The notes beneath the pieces are model-generated. The model was not told the DNA's origin. It ran no database searches and was given only the letters and a program-made list of their open reading frames with translations. A stretch of 64,000 bases of DNA from the NCBI RefSeq assembly GCF_018143015.1, contig NC_054741.1, forward strand, positions 56,125,048 to 56,189,047, written 5' to 3'. The first letter of the stretch is position 1. Each line of letters begins with the position of its first letter. This stretch comes from Lytechinus variegatus. Lineage: Eukaryota > Echinodermata > Echinoidea > Temnopleuroida > Toxopneustidae. The translations under genes were made by a program, and so were the position numbers. Positions 1 through 12,400 of this stretch are shown here, piece after piece.

Positions 1-435
1 AAGTGAAATTCCTATTCTGCAGTGTGCCCCTTTTCACCAGTCCTATGATCATGTGCCCGGTGTCTTGTTTTAGTTTATCTATTTTTATTATAAAAGTTAA
101 TTAATTTTCTAAAGAAACGTTTCTTTTTTTCTAGTTTGTTCGAAGTTTTTTTCCTTTCTAGAGGGGCAGCTGACCGAGGGGAGGGGCAGAGGGGGGGAAA
201 GCATAGGGGAAAAATGAAACAAGTCCAGGAATCGTTATTTGTTCACTCCTTCACTCGGATAAATGATGAAATTTTCTTTTGATTGTGGTTTTCTCTTTTT
301 TTTCAAGTTTTTTTTTCCAATATAATATTTATTTCTATGATTATAGCAGTTATAGCCAGAGTTATCAATAGACAGCAGTAGACCGCCATCTCGCAGTGAC
401 ATTTAGATAGTGGCTAGACTCTCACGCTTTGCAAC
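1..435 (+). promoter_or_regulatory. PRPF19: PRPF19 upstream region and 5' UTR
   Basis: No coding region is seen here. The sequence just before the ATG is less AT-rich than the rest. At 383-390 it contains CCGCCATC, the reverse complement of a YY1-type GATGGCGG core, and the start codon itself lies in AACATGGCG, a second YY1-like match. YY1 sites near the start are common in TATA-less housekeeping promoters, which suits a core splicing factor. No TATA box is evident. A perfect 16-bp palindrome (AAAGAAACGTTTCTTT) lies at 111-126. The transcription start cannot be placed from sequence alone; somewhere in 330-430 is likely. Confidence 0.5.
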
Positions 436-454
436 ATGGCGTTAGTTTGTTCAA
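436..454 (+). CDS. PRPF19: PRPF19 coding exon 1 (start codon, 19 nt)
   Basis: Encodes MALVCS plus the first base of Ile7. The donor is TCAA|gtaagc. It is far too short for ORF calling. It was placed because exon 2 needs a phase-1 upstream partner and animal PRP19 starts with a similar short Met-x-Leu-(Ile/Val)-Cys-Ser peptide. The ATG has A at -3 and G at +4. Confidence 0.93.
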
Positions 455-3400
455 GTAAGCAAATGTTTTATTTAATTATTTCACCGTCCTCAAGCCGATT
501 CCGTAGATTTTTAAAGGATTCTTTTGGATTGATTTATTAGATTTGTATGATAATAATGATGTTATACGGTTTGCTTTGAATGGGAAATTGTGGGGAATGC
601 GATGTTTTGGATTCTTGGTCATGTTGCCGGTCGTAGTTTTTATCTCGGTCCCATCAATGCTTTTTAACGTATGGTCGTGTTGATGTTTAGGCGCCAATGC
701 AGTTTCGCACCGGCCGACTTCGAGATAATTTCCCCACCAGTAATTGTTCGAAAATATCTTAGCACTGTCTCTCAATCACATTTCACCTTCAAGATCAATA
801 TGTCCAGCGCTTTTCTGGTTTTACGGGAGAGTAAAGTGCCCATATATATATCAATAATTTTGATATCTAAATCTAGGCCTATATAGATTCTAGGCCTAAA
901 TATAATTATTTACTTACCAAACGGACCTCGTTCGGCTTTATGTGTGTCCATTCAGAACAACGCATTTACTACATATATTTGCAATTTGTTGGCTGAGATG
1001 TCCGATATTTGGGGGAGTGCCAAATTCGGGAATGGTGTCAAAATCAGATGTAAAAAAAATAAGAAAGTTATGACATTTTAAAGTTTTGCTTAATTTCACA
1101 AATACAGGCAGTTATGCACATCCCAGCCAATATGCAAATGAGGAAACTGATGAGTGATGGCATCACTCACTATTTCTTTTGTATTTAATTATATGAAATA
1201 TAATGAAATATTTCTAATTTTCTTATTGTCCTGTGAAACAAGGTTTTATTTCCCCCTGAACATGTGAAATTGTACCTTTGTTTAACATTTTATGGGTTAG
1301 TCAATTTGGTCCTTATTGTTAAATCTGTAAAAATTGAAATATATATAATTCAAAAAAGAAATATTGAGTGAGGGACATCATCGATTCTCTCATTTGCATG
1401 TGACTAAATTGTGCAGATAACTAGTTTGTATGACATAAGCAAAATTTTAAAATGTCATATAAGATTTTCGTTAAAATATTCAGCATTATGCTTGTCTGAT
1501 TTTTCGCTATTGACATTTTTCTGAGGTAGACTTGACCTATAAGGCTTAACATCACTTGTTCACTGCAACCATCCTGCCTGTGGGGAATCTACAGGTAGGA
1601 CTATGGTATGCCAATGCTGTACATAAACACACACATTGAAAAATCATTAAAGACCCAGACGGACCCAAAAATGAAATTGACAAATTATATACCAATCGAA
1701 AGCTTATAAGCTACTAAATACAGCAATATATGCTTTATGCATTTTCACCGCTTCCCAGCTGAGTATTTTGCTTAAAAATTTTTCAATTATCAGGCTTCGA
1801 ACCCTGCTTAGAAAATAGGCTTTATTGTGCTTTTCACCTGCCTCGAGACCGTGATGTCATGTTGTGTAAGAGGCCTCGTGATTCCATAGGTTTGTACACA
1901 GAAAAACTGGGTGATTTTTTTTGCTTTTCAGATAACGCATTTCATTCTCTTCACTTCTATCACAGAGGGATATCACTTATATTTTTTCCCACAAGCTTGA
2001 ATTTATGAAATCTACCGTTTTGAACTAGTTTTTGCCTATTTTATTTCCTGCTTATTTGGTGCATATTTCAATTCTATCTGCATAGATTATGTATAACAAC
2101 TTTTCCTGACATAGCAATTTAGGCCCAATTAGAGCCAAAAAAATTCACAAAAAAGGTAGTGAATAGTTGTAGGTTTACATCAATTTGAACAGTGAATAAG
2201 TTTGAGTGCCATTTTCATCTGAAAACGAAAAAAAAAATGGATTCATAACATGGAAATGGAAGAAAACACCCAATGCTTTTGTACACAAACCTATGGAATC
2301 ACAACCCTCCAGACACAACGTGACATCATCATTTCCAGGCAACTTGGAGGTGCTCAATCGAAGCGTACTTTGGAGGAGAAGTTTCTTTGATTTTTATTTA
2401 ATTTTTTAAGAAATGGAAGGAGATACGTGTAATATTTTTTTGGTACATTTGTATTCTATGAATCATTACCTTTCTTTTGATATATGATTGTTTTTATACC
2501 GATCAGGGTCTTTAAAATGTCACTTTTGTGACCAAAATTACTAATTTCCATACAATTGCAATGTATTTTCCATGAGTAACTTGGGAATAATTTTTTTATT
2601 CACCAGAGCGCTCAAAAACTTGAATTTTGGGCATATTTTTGTGTACGCCCTCTATTGGTGGAAAGTAATATGGCAAGAAAATTTTCATTTTTCAATCTCT
2701 ATTTTTAATTAAGAAAAAATAATTTAAAGAATTAAATTTACATAAGTGCCAAGTTATATGATAAATAGCTGTAATGAAAACTGACAGTGTAAGAAAATCA
2801 AGCATTTGTCCCATATAAAAAGAGAAATTAAGCCAAACATTGCCACCATTATTTTGCCACACATGGGGATGTAACTGAGAACAAGGTTATATCATAACCT
2901 TGTTCATTGAATGAGTGCTTAACATCTGAATCATGCAACATCTGAAAGGATAAAACAAATTCTATAGATTCACATAGCCCTTGACAGGACTGTTCCTAGA
3001 CAGCTGGTAGCTGTCTGTTTCAAGGAGTTTTTTTTTTTTAATTATTTTTTAAATTTCTCCTCGTACACAGATGGCTCGCTATCGTGCAGCCACCATTAGG
3101 GGACTTACAATGCAAAATCTCCCTGTAAGGGCTCTTCAATTTTGTCTTTAATGAATCAAACTTTTTAAAATTAATGCGACCAAAATGCAAATTAATATTC
3201 CCTCTTGGCATTAATTGCCAAAAAAAGGGGAAAAAATCAAGTTAAAAGGAACAAAAACAGTGACTTACCTCGTCTGTCGCACAACTTCACTTCCCTGTTT
3301 TACCCGAACTAGTACATAAATATATGGCCATTGAGTCCTCTGTACAGATCGCGCTAGAACTTCGGTCTCTGTGTTTGGTGAGTGAAGCCAACAGAGTTCA

Positions 3401-6400
3401 GCTGAACAACCAAGATAACAGAGACCGAAGCTTTTGGTCTAGACTGTTCCATGCTGATATTTCACAACCACACACAGTAACTATTCAAGTTTCAACAATA
3501 AAAAGCTGACATTTATCAAAAAGCAAACCCTGAAATGAATTAAGAATGTGGCCAAACATGGGAAGAGCTTTCAAAATCTTCAAATTATCAACAGATTTGA
3601 GCAGATTTTTTTGCATTTGGGAGATAAATCAGGTTGAAATCGAGTTGGATTTGAGCTAAGTTTACAATGTAGATTCTTCTGTACAAACCTGTAGTAACCT
3701 AAGTTATTGTAAATTTTGACGATGCTACAATTCGTTATGTGAAGATAAGGCATTGGCTGGACAGATAAATCTGTTTCGTCAGAGTTTTTCAACATTTTCT
3801 GATTTTTTTTGTTTGTCCTCGTACACAGACGGATAACGGCCATTGGGCTCGTAGGGGTGGAGCTCTACCGACGCCCTAACTACAGCGTCTATTTAGAAAA
3901 GGGTGCAATTTTGCACCCTCCTCGATTACTCCTAAATTTTGCTTTTTGACGGGGGGGTAGGGGTAGCAAGAAATGATAAAGATAAATTTATATCAAATAC
4001 AATTAGCTTACCAAGGTGGTGAGCGGAGCCAGACGATGTCTCAGTGGAGCATATCTCTGACAGAAATAGACCTATTTATCGGTCTAGGAATTGCCTTTCA
4101 TTTTATTATATCCAACAGAAAGCCTTTTTGAAGTCTTCGTTTCACCTTTGTTCCAAGCAAACATCCTTCTACATTTTAATAGAATTTTCTTTTTCTTTTT
4201 AGGTTGTATCCTAATTTCCTAAAAAAACTCCATCAATTTCACACTGTTACCAATTTTTTTTATAATCTCTTTAAGTCTCTAATGAGGTGCCTGAGGTTCC
4301 TGTCGTATCACCAGCATCAGGTCGAGTTTTTGAGAAGAGACTGATTGAGAAGTTCATCTCCGAGAATGGCACTGATCCTGTCAATGGAGAACCTCTTTCT
4401 GAAGATCAGCTGATCGAGGTCAAAGGTTAGTTACTGTAAAATCTTTGAGATTTCTCAAGAGGGTTCTTACAGATCAGCAAACCATGTGACTCTACTTTTT
4501 CTCCTGTTTTAATTTTCACTTCAGCTTAGAGTTGAAGTTGTAGTAGGGCTTTTTATGTAAAATGATGTATAGGTTACAGTAAGGTTTCAGTAGGAATGAG
4601 TTGTTTGATGAGACTTTTGCTTTGTGTTGAAATTGTGGTCTCAGGCTGTTTTTGTTAACTTGATGTGAGGATTATAAGTTTTGTGTAAACGTAGGAGTGA
4701 GTTTTCTAAGACTATATTGATGTGAGGTTCCTGTTGTATCACCAGCGTCAGGTCGAGTCTTTGAGAAAAGACTAATTGAGAATCCAGAATTGGGCTGCCC
4801 GTATTATTTTCGAAGTCCGCTGTGACACACCTCCTGAATCCCTGTTATATAATTTACACTGGCTCCCGATTAGACAACGTATTATTTTTAAGTTACTTCT
4901 CCTGAAGACCCATTTAAATTAACATATCCAACAAAAAGGAAACAGACTGGAGATAAAACGTTCACCGTTGCGTCCTCAATGGAATGGAACAAGCTCCCTC
5001 TCACAATAAGACAATCCCCAACAATCAAGTCCTTTAAGATTGTTCTAGGCAATTGCTTTCATTATAATATATCCTGATTTTTGTTTGTATAAATATGTTA
5101 ATTGAAATTGTAAGCGCTTTGGGCCATTTGGGAAAAGCGCGTTATAAATATTGAGTATTATTATTATGTGCAGATGCCAATGTACAGCAGATGTCGCCAG
5201 AGCATAATGATGGAATACATGCATACATCATGTATATTTTGCCACTATGCAAAGTGGATTGACGTTTTAAGTCACATTGTTTATCATTTTTGTACTAAAA
5301 TATGTTTCTTTCCCCCACCTAGTGAATCCATTGGTGAAACCTAGACCTCCTACAGCAACCAGTATCCCTGCGATCCTCAAACTCCTCCAGGATGAATGGG
5401 ATGCTTGCATGTTGCACAGCTTTACACTCCGCCAGCAGCTTCAGACGGCCCGTCAGGAGTTGTCTCACGCCCTCTATCAGCACGATGCAGCCTGCCGTGT
5501 CATTGCCAGGCTCACCAAAGAGGTTACAGCTGCTCGTGAAGGTAAGCGCTTTGTTCTCCATGTAGAATATTGTACACAGCGAAATCGGGTATCCCAGGAA
5601 AGCAGAACATTTATTTATTTGTATTGGGGAAGGAATTTCTGACAGCTATGAGCCATCTTTCGTAATAGGACACCATTGGAATAAGCGAATAAAATTTCTG
5701 ACATGGCTTGGCCTAAAATATGGGTTTATTTTCAATTAGTTTATTGCCAATCCGTCCAATTGCCAACTCATCTACTATCATTTCGTCCATTATCCATATG
5801 GGCAGTTGCAATTTGTCCACTAACCATTTTGTTGTCTCACCTGCGTAGCAGAGTGAGACTAGGCGCCGCTTTTTCGACGGCGACGGCAGCGGTGGCGTCA
5901 ACATCAAATCTTAACCTGAGGTTAAGTTTTTGAAATGACATAACTTAGAAAGTATATGGACCTAGTTCATGAAACTTGGCCATAAGGTTAATCAAGTATT
6001 ACTGAACATCCTATTAGAGTTTCATGTCACATGACCAAGGTCAAAGGTCATTTAGGGTCAATGAACTTAGACCATGTTGGGGGAATCAACATCAAAATCT
6101 TAACCTGAGGTTAAGTTTTTGAAATGTCATCATAACTTAGGAAATATATGGACCTAGGTCATTAAACTTGGACATAAGGTTAATCAAGTATCACCAAACA
6201 TCCTGCATGAGTTTCACGTCACATGACCAAGGTCAAAGGTCATTTGGGGTCAATGAACTTTGGCCGAATTGGGGGTATTTGTTGAATTACCATCATAACT
6301 TTGAAAGTATGTTGGTCTAGTTCATAAAACTTGGACATAAGAGTAATCAAGTATCACTGGACATCCTGTGCAAGTTTCAGGTCACATGATCAAGGTCAAA

Positions 6401-9400
6401 GGTCATTTAGGGTCAATAAACTTTGGCCGAATTGGGGGTATTTGTTGAATTACCATCATAACTTTGAAAGTATGTTGGTCTAGTTCATAAAACTTGGACA
6501 TAAGAGTAATCAAGTATCACTGAACATCCTGTGCGCATTTTAGGTCACGTGACCAAGGTCAAAGGTCAATGAACTTTGGCCATAATGGGGGTATCTGTTG
6601 AATTACCATCATAACTTTGCAAGTTTATTGATCTGACTTTTGAAACTTGGACATAAGAGTAATAAAGTATCACTTAATATCCTGTGCAAGTTTCAGGTCA
6701 CATGATCAAGGTCAAAGGTCATGTGAGGTCAATGAATTTTGGCCACGTTGGGGGTATTTGTTGAATTACCATCCTATCTCTGTAAGTTTATTGGTCTAGT
6801 TCATAAAATGTGGAAATAATAGTAGCCAAGTATCACTGAACATCTTGTGCGAGTAATAGTAGTTTCCAAAGTCAGCAATGCTGCTATTTGGAATCGCGTG
6901 ATGCAGGTGAGACGGCCAGAGGCATTCCACTTGTCTAATAACCAGTTGATCCAATAGCCATTTAGTCCATATACCATTTGGTCTAATTGGATTAAGTGTT
7001 AATTGTGCAAAATGAATGAAAATGAAGAGGATATTAGACCAACTGGTTGTGAGACAAAATGGTCATTGACGAAATGGTAATTAGATGAAGTGATGATTGG
7101 ACCAAATGGTTATTGGACCTAATGGTTGTTAGACAAAATGTTGATGGATGGAATGGCATTAGACCGAATGAAAGTAGACCATGTGGTTGGTGGATGAGTT
7201 GGGAGAAGGCAATTTCCAAAATATGCACCTGATTGGTCTATTATTTTGGATGAAAGCTGACCATAATATAATTCATATTGCTTGCTAAAATATAGACATA
7301 TTCACATAGTCTGACATTATGATCTCTGCTAAATATTTGTTTTTCAATGATATAAACTTGATATCTACATGCATATTGATCCTCTCTTACTCCTTGTGAT
7401 TATAGCTTTGGCTACTCTGAAGCCCCAGGCAGCTCCAGGAATCGTACCAGGTGCTGCCATGCCTGCTGCTGTGGCTGTTCAACCTGTACCTGAACCCATG
7501 GAAGCTGCTGAAGCTGGCCCAGTTGGCATGACTGAAGACATCATACAGAAGGTGAGATAGCTGACTGTGATGTAACTCATTCATTTTGTTCATGGAAGAT
7601 TTTTACACACAATGTGTAATATGAATCATCATTTAGGATTAATTTTTGAAAATTAGATATGAAAATAATGATCGTGGGGAAACTGTGTAATTATGCTTCC
7701 CGACCAAAAATGTTTCATTCCAGGTTGGCATTTCATAAAGCTGTTTGTAAGTTACAATACAAATGACTTAACCTAAGACTGGTGACTCTTTTGTGGCTAT
7801 ATGAAGTAGCTGACCTGGCACCTAAGAACATGTACCAGTCATGCGTAAAGTTGTGTATAAGTTTACAAACAGCTTTATGAAACACCCACCAGGTAAGGAA
7901 AGCTGGATAGAATATGAAAATGCTATTTAAGGTGGGTGTGGCATTTGCCCAAAGCCCAGCTCACACTATGCGATTGTTACAATCCGATTTTCAAAGAAAT
8001 CATAATAAAATTTGACATGAACATTCCAATCAGTAAAATCTTAGCGATTCGAGGTCAGAATAGTTGTAGGACTTCTGAAATAAAATTCAGTGTAGTTCGA
8101 GCCTCAATGTAGGAAAAATAGCAAATTCAATTCCAAATCATAATGACGTCATCATCGGCTGCGACTTGAAGCCGATTGGGAATCTGCTTCGACAACAGAG
8201 CTTGCTGGAAAGCAAAATTATGATTTCCTTATTCCTAACATTTGTACTAACTTCAAATAAAGTGATTTTTCTTTTTGGAACTTTCACATGTAATGCAAAA
8301 TGTGATTTATTAAAAAATAATGTATCGGATTGCACAATGTGAGATCGGCTTAAATTTTCCTTAAAACATTCAAGAGTAGCTTGCTGCCCTGAGAACATGT
8401 ACAAGTAATTTATTTCCTAAATGCAAGAGCCCAAGGTCAGTGGGTAAATATTTGTCCTTTAGATTTTGGATGCATGTTCAAGGATGGGGAAAAATTGTGG
8501 CATGTGCGCTCTACATTTCTGTTTGAAATAAATGCAGGGATTAAATTAATCCAAGGCAATGGCCATGGATACCCTATATTGATATGCCTCAGAGACCTTT
8601 TCACTGGCCATGGATAATTTTTGTGCTATTTTTAAATTGTCCTAAAATGTAAAAATTTAAGGCCTGGAAAAGTATCTCCATCCATTAAGTATTTTTTTTA
8701 TACATTCATATCATTTACACCCTTTATGTTTTCATTTTTTCACTTGTTTTGTCGAATAATGGAATTATTTTCATGCAACACATAAGCAGAAAGTTGCTAA
8801 GTGCTAAAAGAATAAATCTCACCGACCAGTTGGGGAAGGTTGATTGTAGATATTGAATTTTATTGTAGCATGATTTTTCCAATTTATATATGTTATTTCA
8901 GAAAGTTTCTTTTATGGAACAGTACCATGTATATAACAGGCAATTAATACTAGATTACAGCAAAATAAATTTGAATGCAAATAATTTTCTTCTGAAAGTC
9001 AATTCAGTTTCTTCAAGATGTGTCTGTTTTATTTATATATCTAACTTATTTTCATTAACTTTGTAATTCTCTGGACATTTGAATTTCCTCCATCCCAGTT
9101 GCAAGAGCGAGCCAATGTTCTCACCGCTGAGCGTAAGAAGCGAGGCAAGAAGGTTCCAGATGAGCTGGCTCCATCTGAGGACATCAGGAACTACAGACCG
9201 AGAGCTTCTCATCCTGTAAGTTTTCTAAAGATGAATACCAGTTGTGGTAAGGGTCGCAAAATGAGTTAGAACCGAATCCAATAAAATGAAACCTAAGTGT
9301 TTATATGTATAAATAAAAAATATGTGCCAAATGGCTCTGGAAAAGAGTTTAATAGCTAAGAAATGAGCAAAATAAGCATGGAATTCTATAAAATGACAGC

Positions 9401-12400
9401 ATTTATCCAAAATATATTTAAAGATTTTCCCATATGGGCATTTTGATGGTAACTGACGTTACACAGTGTGTAAAATTGTGCCGTGTAATTAGTTTCTGTG
9501 AAAATGCCCATACATGCCTTTTTGTATTAGTGATCATCAGAATTATCGGTTTTCAGGTAATACATGATTTCACAAAGATAAGTTAAGTCAGAGCTGCCAA
9601 GTAGTACGATTTTTCCGTATTTCATACGGAAATCAATTTAAAATACGGCAGTACGCTTTTCCATGATAAAATACGGGAAAAAACAAATTACAGAAGAAAA
9701 GGTATTCCGTGTGTTGCTGCCCTCTACGTTCAATGAGTTATGCTTTCATCAAGGCTTTCCGATTAGAATTTTCGATATCCTGGCGAATCAATGCGGGTGA
9801 CAAGTTCCGAGCGCACGCACGTAGTTTACAAGCGCAAAGCAGCGGCTCAAATCGCGATATTTTGCGACTGGTAAATACGTCTGTAAGGATGATGACGTCA
9901 TCCAAGATGGCAACTTACGTTGACCGACGGAAGGATCGAAGATGACGATGTTTCGATCATAATTTGAAACGAATTAGCCGTAACTGCGGTCTAAGGTACG
10001 ATATTTCTGAATTTCATACATTTTTCCGTAAATATGGATGCAATTTCTTTTTCATAATGTGATATTTTATGATTTTATGTGCAAAAAACGATCGGAAAAA
10101 ACCAGGTTACCGTCGAATGTTAGATCTAACGTTACTGCTAATACGTTGTCTGTACGTACGGGCCTCCAAATTCTTCAGTCTATGTATTGGTGAGTCAGCC
10201 AACGCAGTTCAGCGGAACAACCAAAATCTAGACTGAAGCTTTCGATCTCGTGTGCGACGGTGTGGGGCGCAAAATAATGTAAGAAGTGATCGAACTTTGC
10301 CATTATGCATGCATATTTATCTCATGGTAAAAATACAGATTTTTTGGTCAAAATACTGATTTTGGGGATAAGAATACTGAAAATGCAAAATACAACTTGG
10401 CAGCTCTGTTAATTTCAATGTAGCAGAACTAGATATATTCTTTATATGGTGGCATTTATCCTTAATTTTAAAGACTTTCTAATGAAATAATTGTTACCTT
10501 TAAATTCAAAATAATGATTTACTTTCTCATCCTCTGCACAATTTAGGAATGTTTGTAATAGATAGATTTACACGGGTTGTGTGGTCTAATCATTGGAGCA
10601 TTGGACTCATAGTTGTACAGTTGCGAGTTCGTATTCCCGCTCTGCCATTGTCTCCTCTTTGATAAAAAGACCAGAGAGCAAATTCTGTCGTCTATAAGGC
10701 CAGGCACTATGCCAGATTGACTAAAACTTCAAAATGGTTTTCATGTAACTGGATATAAACCAGCTTGGTGTTCACTAGCAAAGAAAAAGAAAGCTGTCCT
10801 GTCGAGTTCCTACAGGAGTTACTATGTAGCAGAAAAATAGAACAATTTATATATATAAATGTACATGAATAGTGGAGGTATGGATTATTTCTGTAGAAAA
10901 TTACGGAATTGAACAAAGGTCCTTTGTCAATAACTCACTTGTATACTTTCTAAAGAGAGATAGCTGTTCATTAAATGTCTACCTATTCTTTGATTATTTA
11001 GGGTCTACACAGTGCCAGTATTCCTGGTATTCTGGCGCTTGATTTACAGGCGGCTGATACCTCCAAGGTTCTCACTGGTAAGTTCACTAACACAACTTTT
11101 TTTTACAGTACTTTGTACTCCTTCTTTAGAATTGTTTTAAGAAAATACAATTCTTTCATCTTCCAGCAATTACTTTATTTGCAAGGTTGGAATCCCTACT
11201 GTAACAGGGCCTAATGAATATTTGAACTAAGAGGATAACTTTTAACAAATAACCCTCCAAAACTTGCTATAAAAAGGAAAATAACATCGGTGTGAATTTA
11301 TCATTTTGCATGTAGATCAAAGTCATTCAGTAAATATAAGCATTACATTGATCTGTAATTAATTGTAATAATGATATGAATATTCGTAATAGGCCGGCTC
11401 TATCTTGAGAAGATGCTTGTGGCGCATCAAAAGAAAGAAGTGATTTGTGCCACCTATCAGATGCTTTAAGGTTCTTGAAGTTTGAAGGAAGCAGATTACT
11501 CAAAAGAAGAAGAAGTCCCCCCCCCATCTCTTAAAGGAGAATGAAACCATTGGAACAAGATAGCTTGTGTGAAAACCAGTGTTGTAGTCAAGGCTCAAAC
11601 CTCCAAGGCCAAGGCTAAGGCCAAGGCTTTAATACCCAAGGCCAAGGCTTCAATACCCAAGGCTGAGGCCAAGGCATGGAAACCCAAGGCCAAGGCCAAG
11701 GCCTGAAAACCTCAAGGCTAAGGCCAAGGCCAAGGCATTTCAAACTTACGATATACAGAACAATGAGCTAACAATGCTTAGGCCGCTAGACATCACACAT
11801 GGCAAAAGTGTATGTGAGCGAGCGGACTGAGCGAATAAAGAATTTCACCATTGTACATTTAAAACAAAAATAATTTCATGTTAGATTTAGACATAATATA
11901 TTATATATAATATTTTTTTTTGGGGGGGTGGTTCAGAGCCAAAAAGGCACTTATATACCAAAATGGGAATTTTTGGTGCTAACAGATACATGTATTTTCA
12001 AAATGAGATTATCAACTGCGTGAAGTAGTTGTTTGTTTTGTAGAAATTAAGTTGAGCAAAGCCTTTTTAAATTTATTTCTTATTGATAAGATAGTTATTT
12101 TGATTTAGGTTTTACTTCTCAGCGAGAGAGTGTAGCGAGCAAGCAGTTTTGAAAAGAAAATCAATTCTGAAGTTGTAAAACTCGATTGTTGGTCAATTAT
12201 GAGTTTAATGACTGTTAAATCACTAAATCACTGTTGCGTGATGTTGCCGGTAAGAACCACGATCTCAAACTTCTGGACATGTGTAATAAGACATGAAAAT
12301 TAAATATTCTGAGCTGTTTTTGTAATCATGAAAAAGATGTGTATCTAATTAAAGAAATAACGCTAGATAATGTACAGATCAGAAAAGGAAGCATTTAAGG

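Larger units (their letters stand above)
455..4275 (+). other. PRPF19 intron 1
   Basis: 3,821 bp, gtaagc...ttaag. It carries a truncated palindromic MITE (about 1035-1545), a second palindromic element (1647-2515), a perfect 11-bp-stem hairpin (2880-2904) and repeat-like blocks at about 3060-3440 and 3815-3960. The block at about 3355-3445 (GGTGAGTGAAGCCAACAGAG and neighbours) resembles 10166-10245 in intron 5, so it belongs to a dispersed family. No coding sequence was recognised. Confidence 0.85.
4426..5322 (+). other. PRPF19 intron 2
   Basis: 897 bp, gttagt...acctag. It contains a 60-bp partial duplicate of exon 2 (4723-4782) joined directly to a LINE 3' fragment (about 4782-5166). The rest (4426-4722 and 5167-5322) shows nothing recognisable. 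Confidence 0.9.
5736..7200. repeat. Fold-back element of repeated TGGTTATTGGACC-type units, split by an insertion
   Basis: The left arm (about 5736-5833) carries CCAATCCGTCC, CATTTCGTCC and AATTTGTCCACTAACCATTT. The right part (about 6935-7200) carries the inverted forms, such as GACGAAATGGTAATTAG and GATTGGACCAAATGGTTATT. Short degenerate units of about 18-20 bp repeat along both arms. The run CCATTTTGT|CTAATAACC is interrupted exactly where the DR1-bearing element sits; the same run occurs inverted and uninterrupted in the right arm. Confidence 0.65.
5542..7405 (+). other. PRPF19 intron 3
   Basis: 1,864 bp, gtaagc...ttatag. Nearly all of it from 5736 to about 7200 is repeat: a fold-back element rich in GTCCA/ACCATTT motifs, into which the 1.08-kb DR1-bearing element (5834-6913) has inserted. 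Confidence 0.9.
9216..11001 (+). other. PRPF19 intron 5
   Basis: 1,786 bp, gtaagt...atttag. It contains an 820-bp inverted-end element (9589-10408) and a degenerate tRNA-headed SINE (about 10571-10722). Nothing else was recognised. Confidence 0.85.

Noticed and set aside
111..126. 16-bp palindrome upstream of PRPF19 as a heat-shock element
   Set aside because: GAA and TTC are four bases apart, not two, so it does not fit the element.
5834..6913. CRISPR-like or satellite array, because of regularly spaced repeats
   Set aside because: Units are diverged along their whole length, bounded by inverted ends, and present as a dispersed element elsewhere; the genome is eukaryotic.
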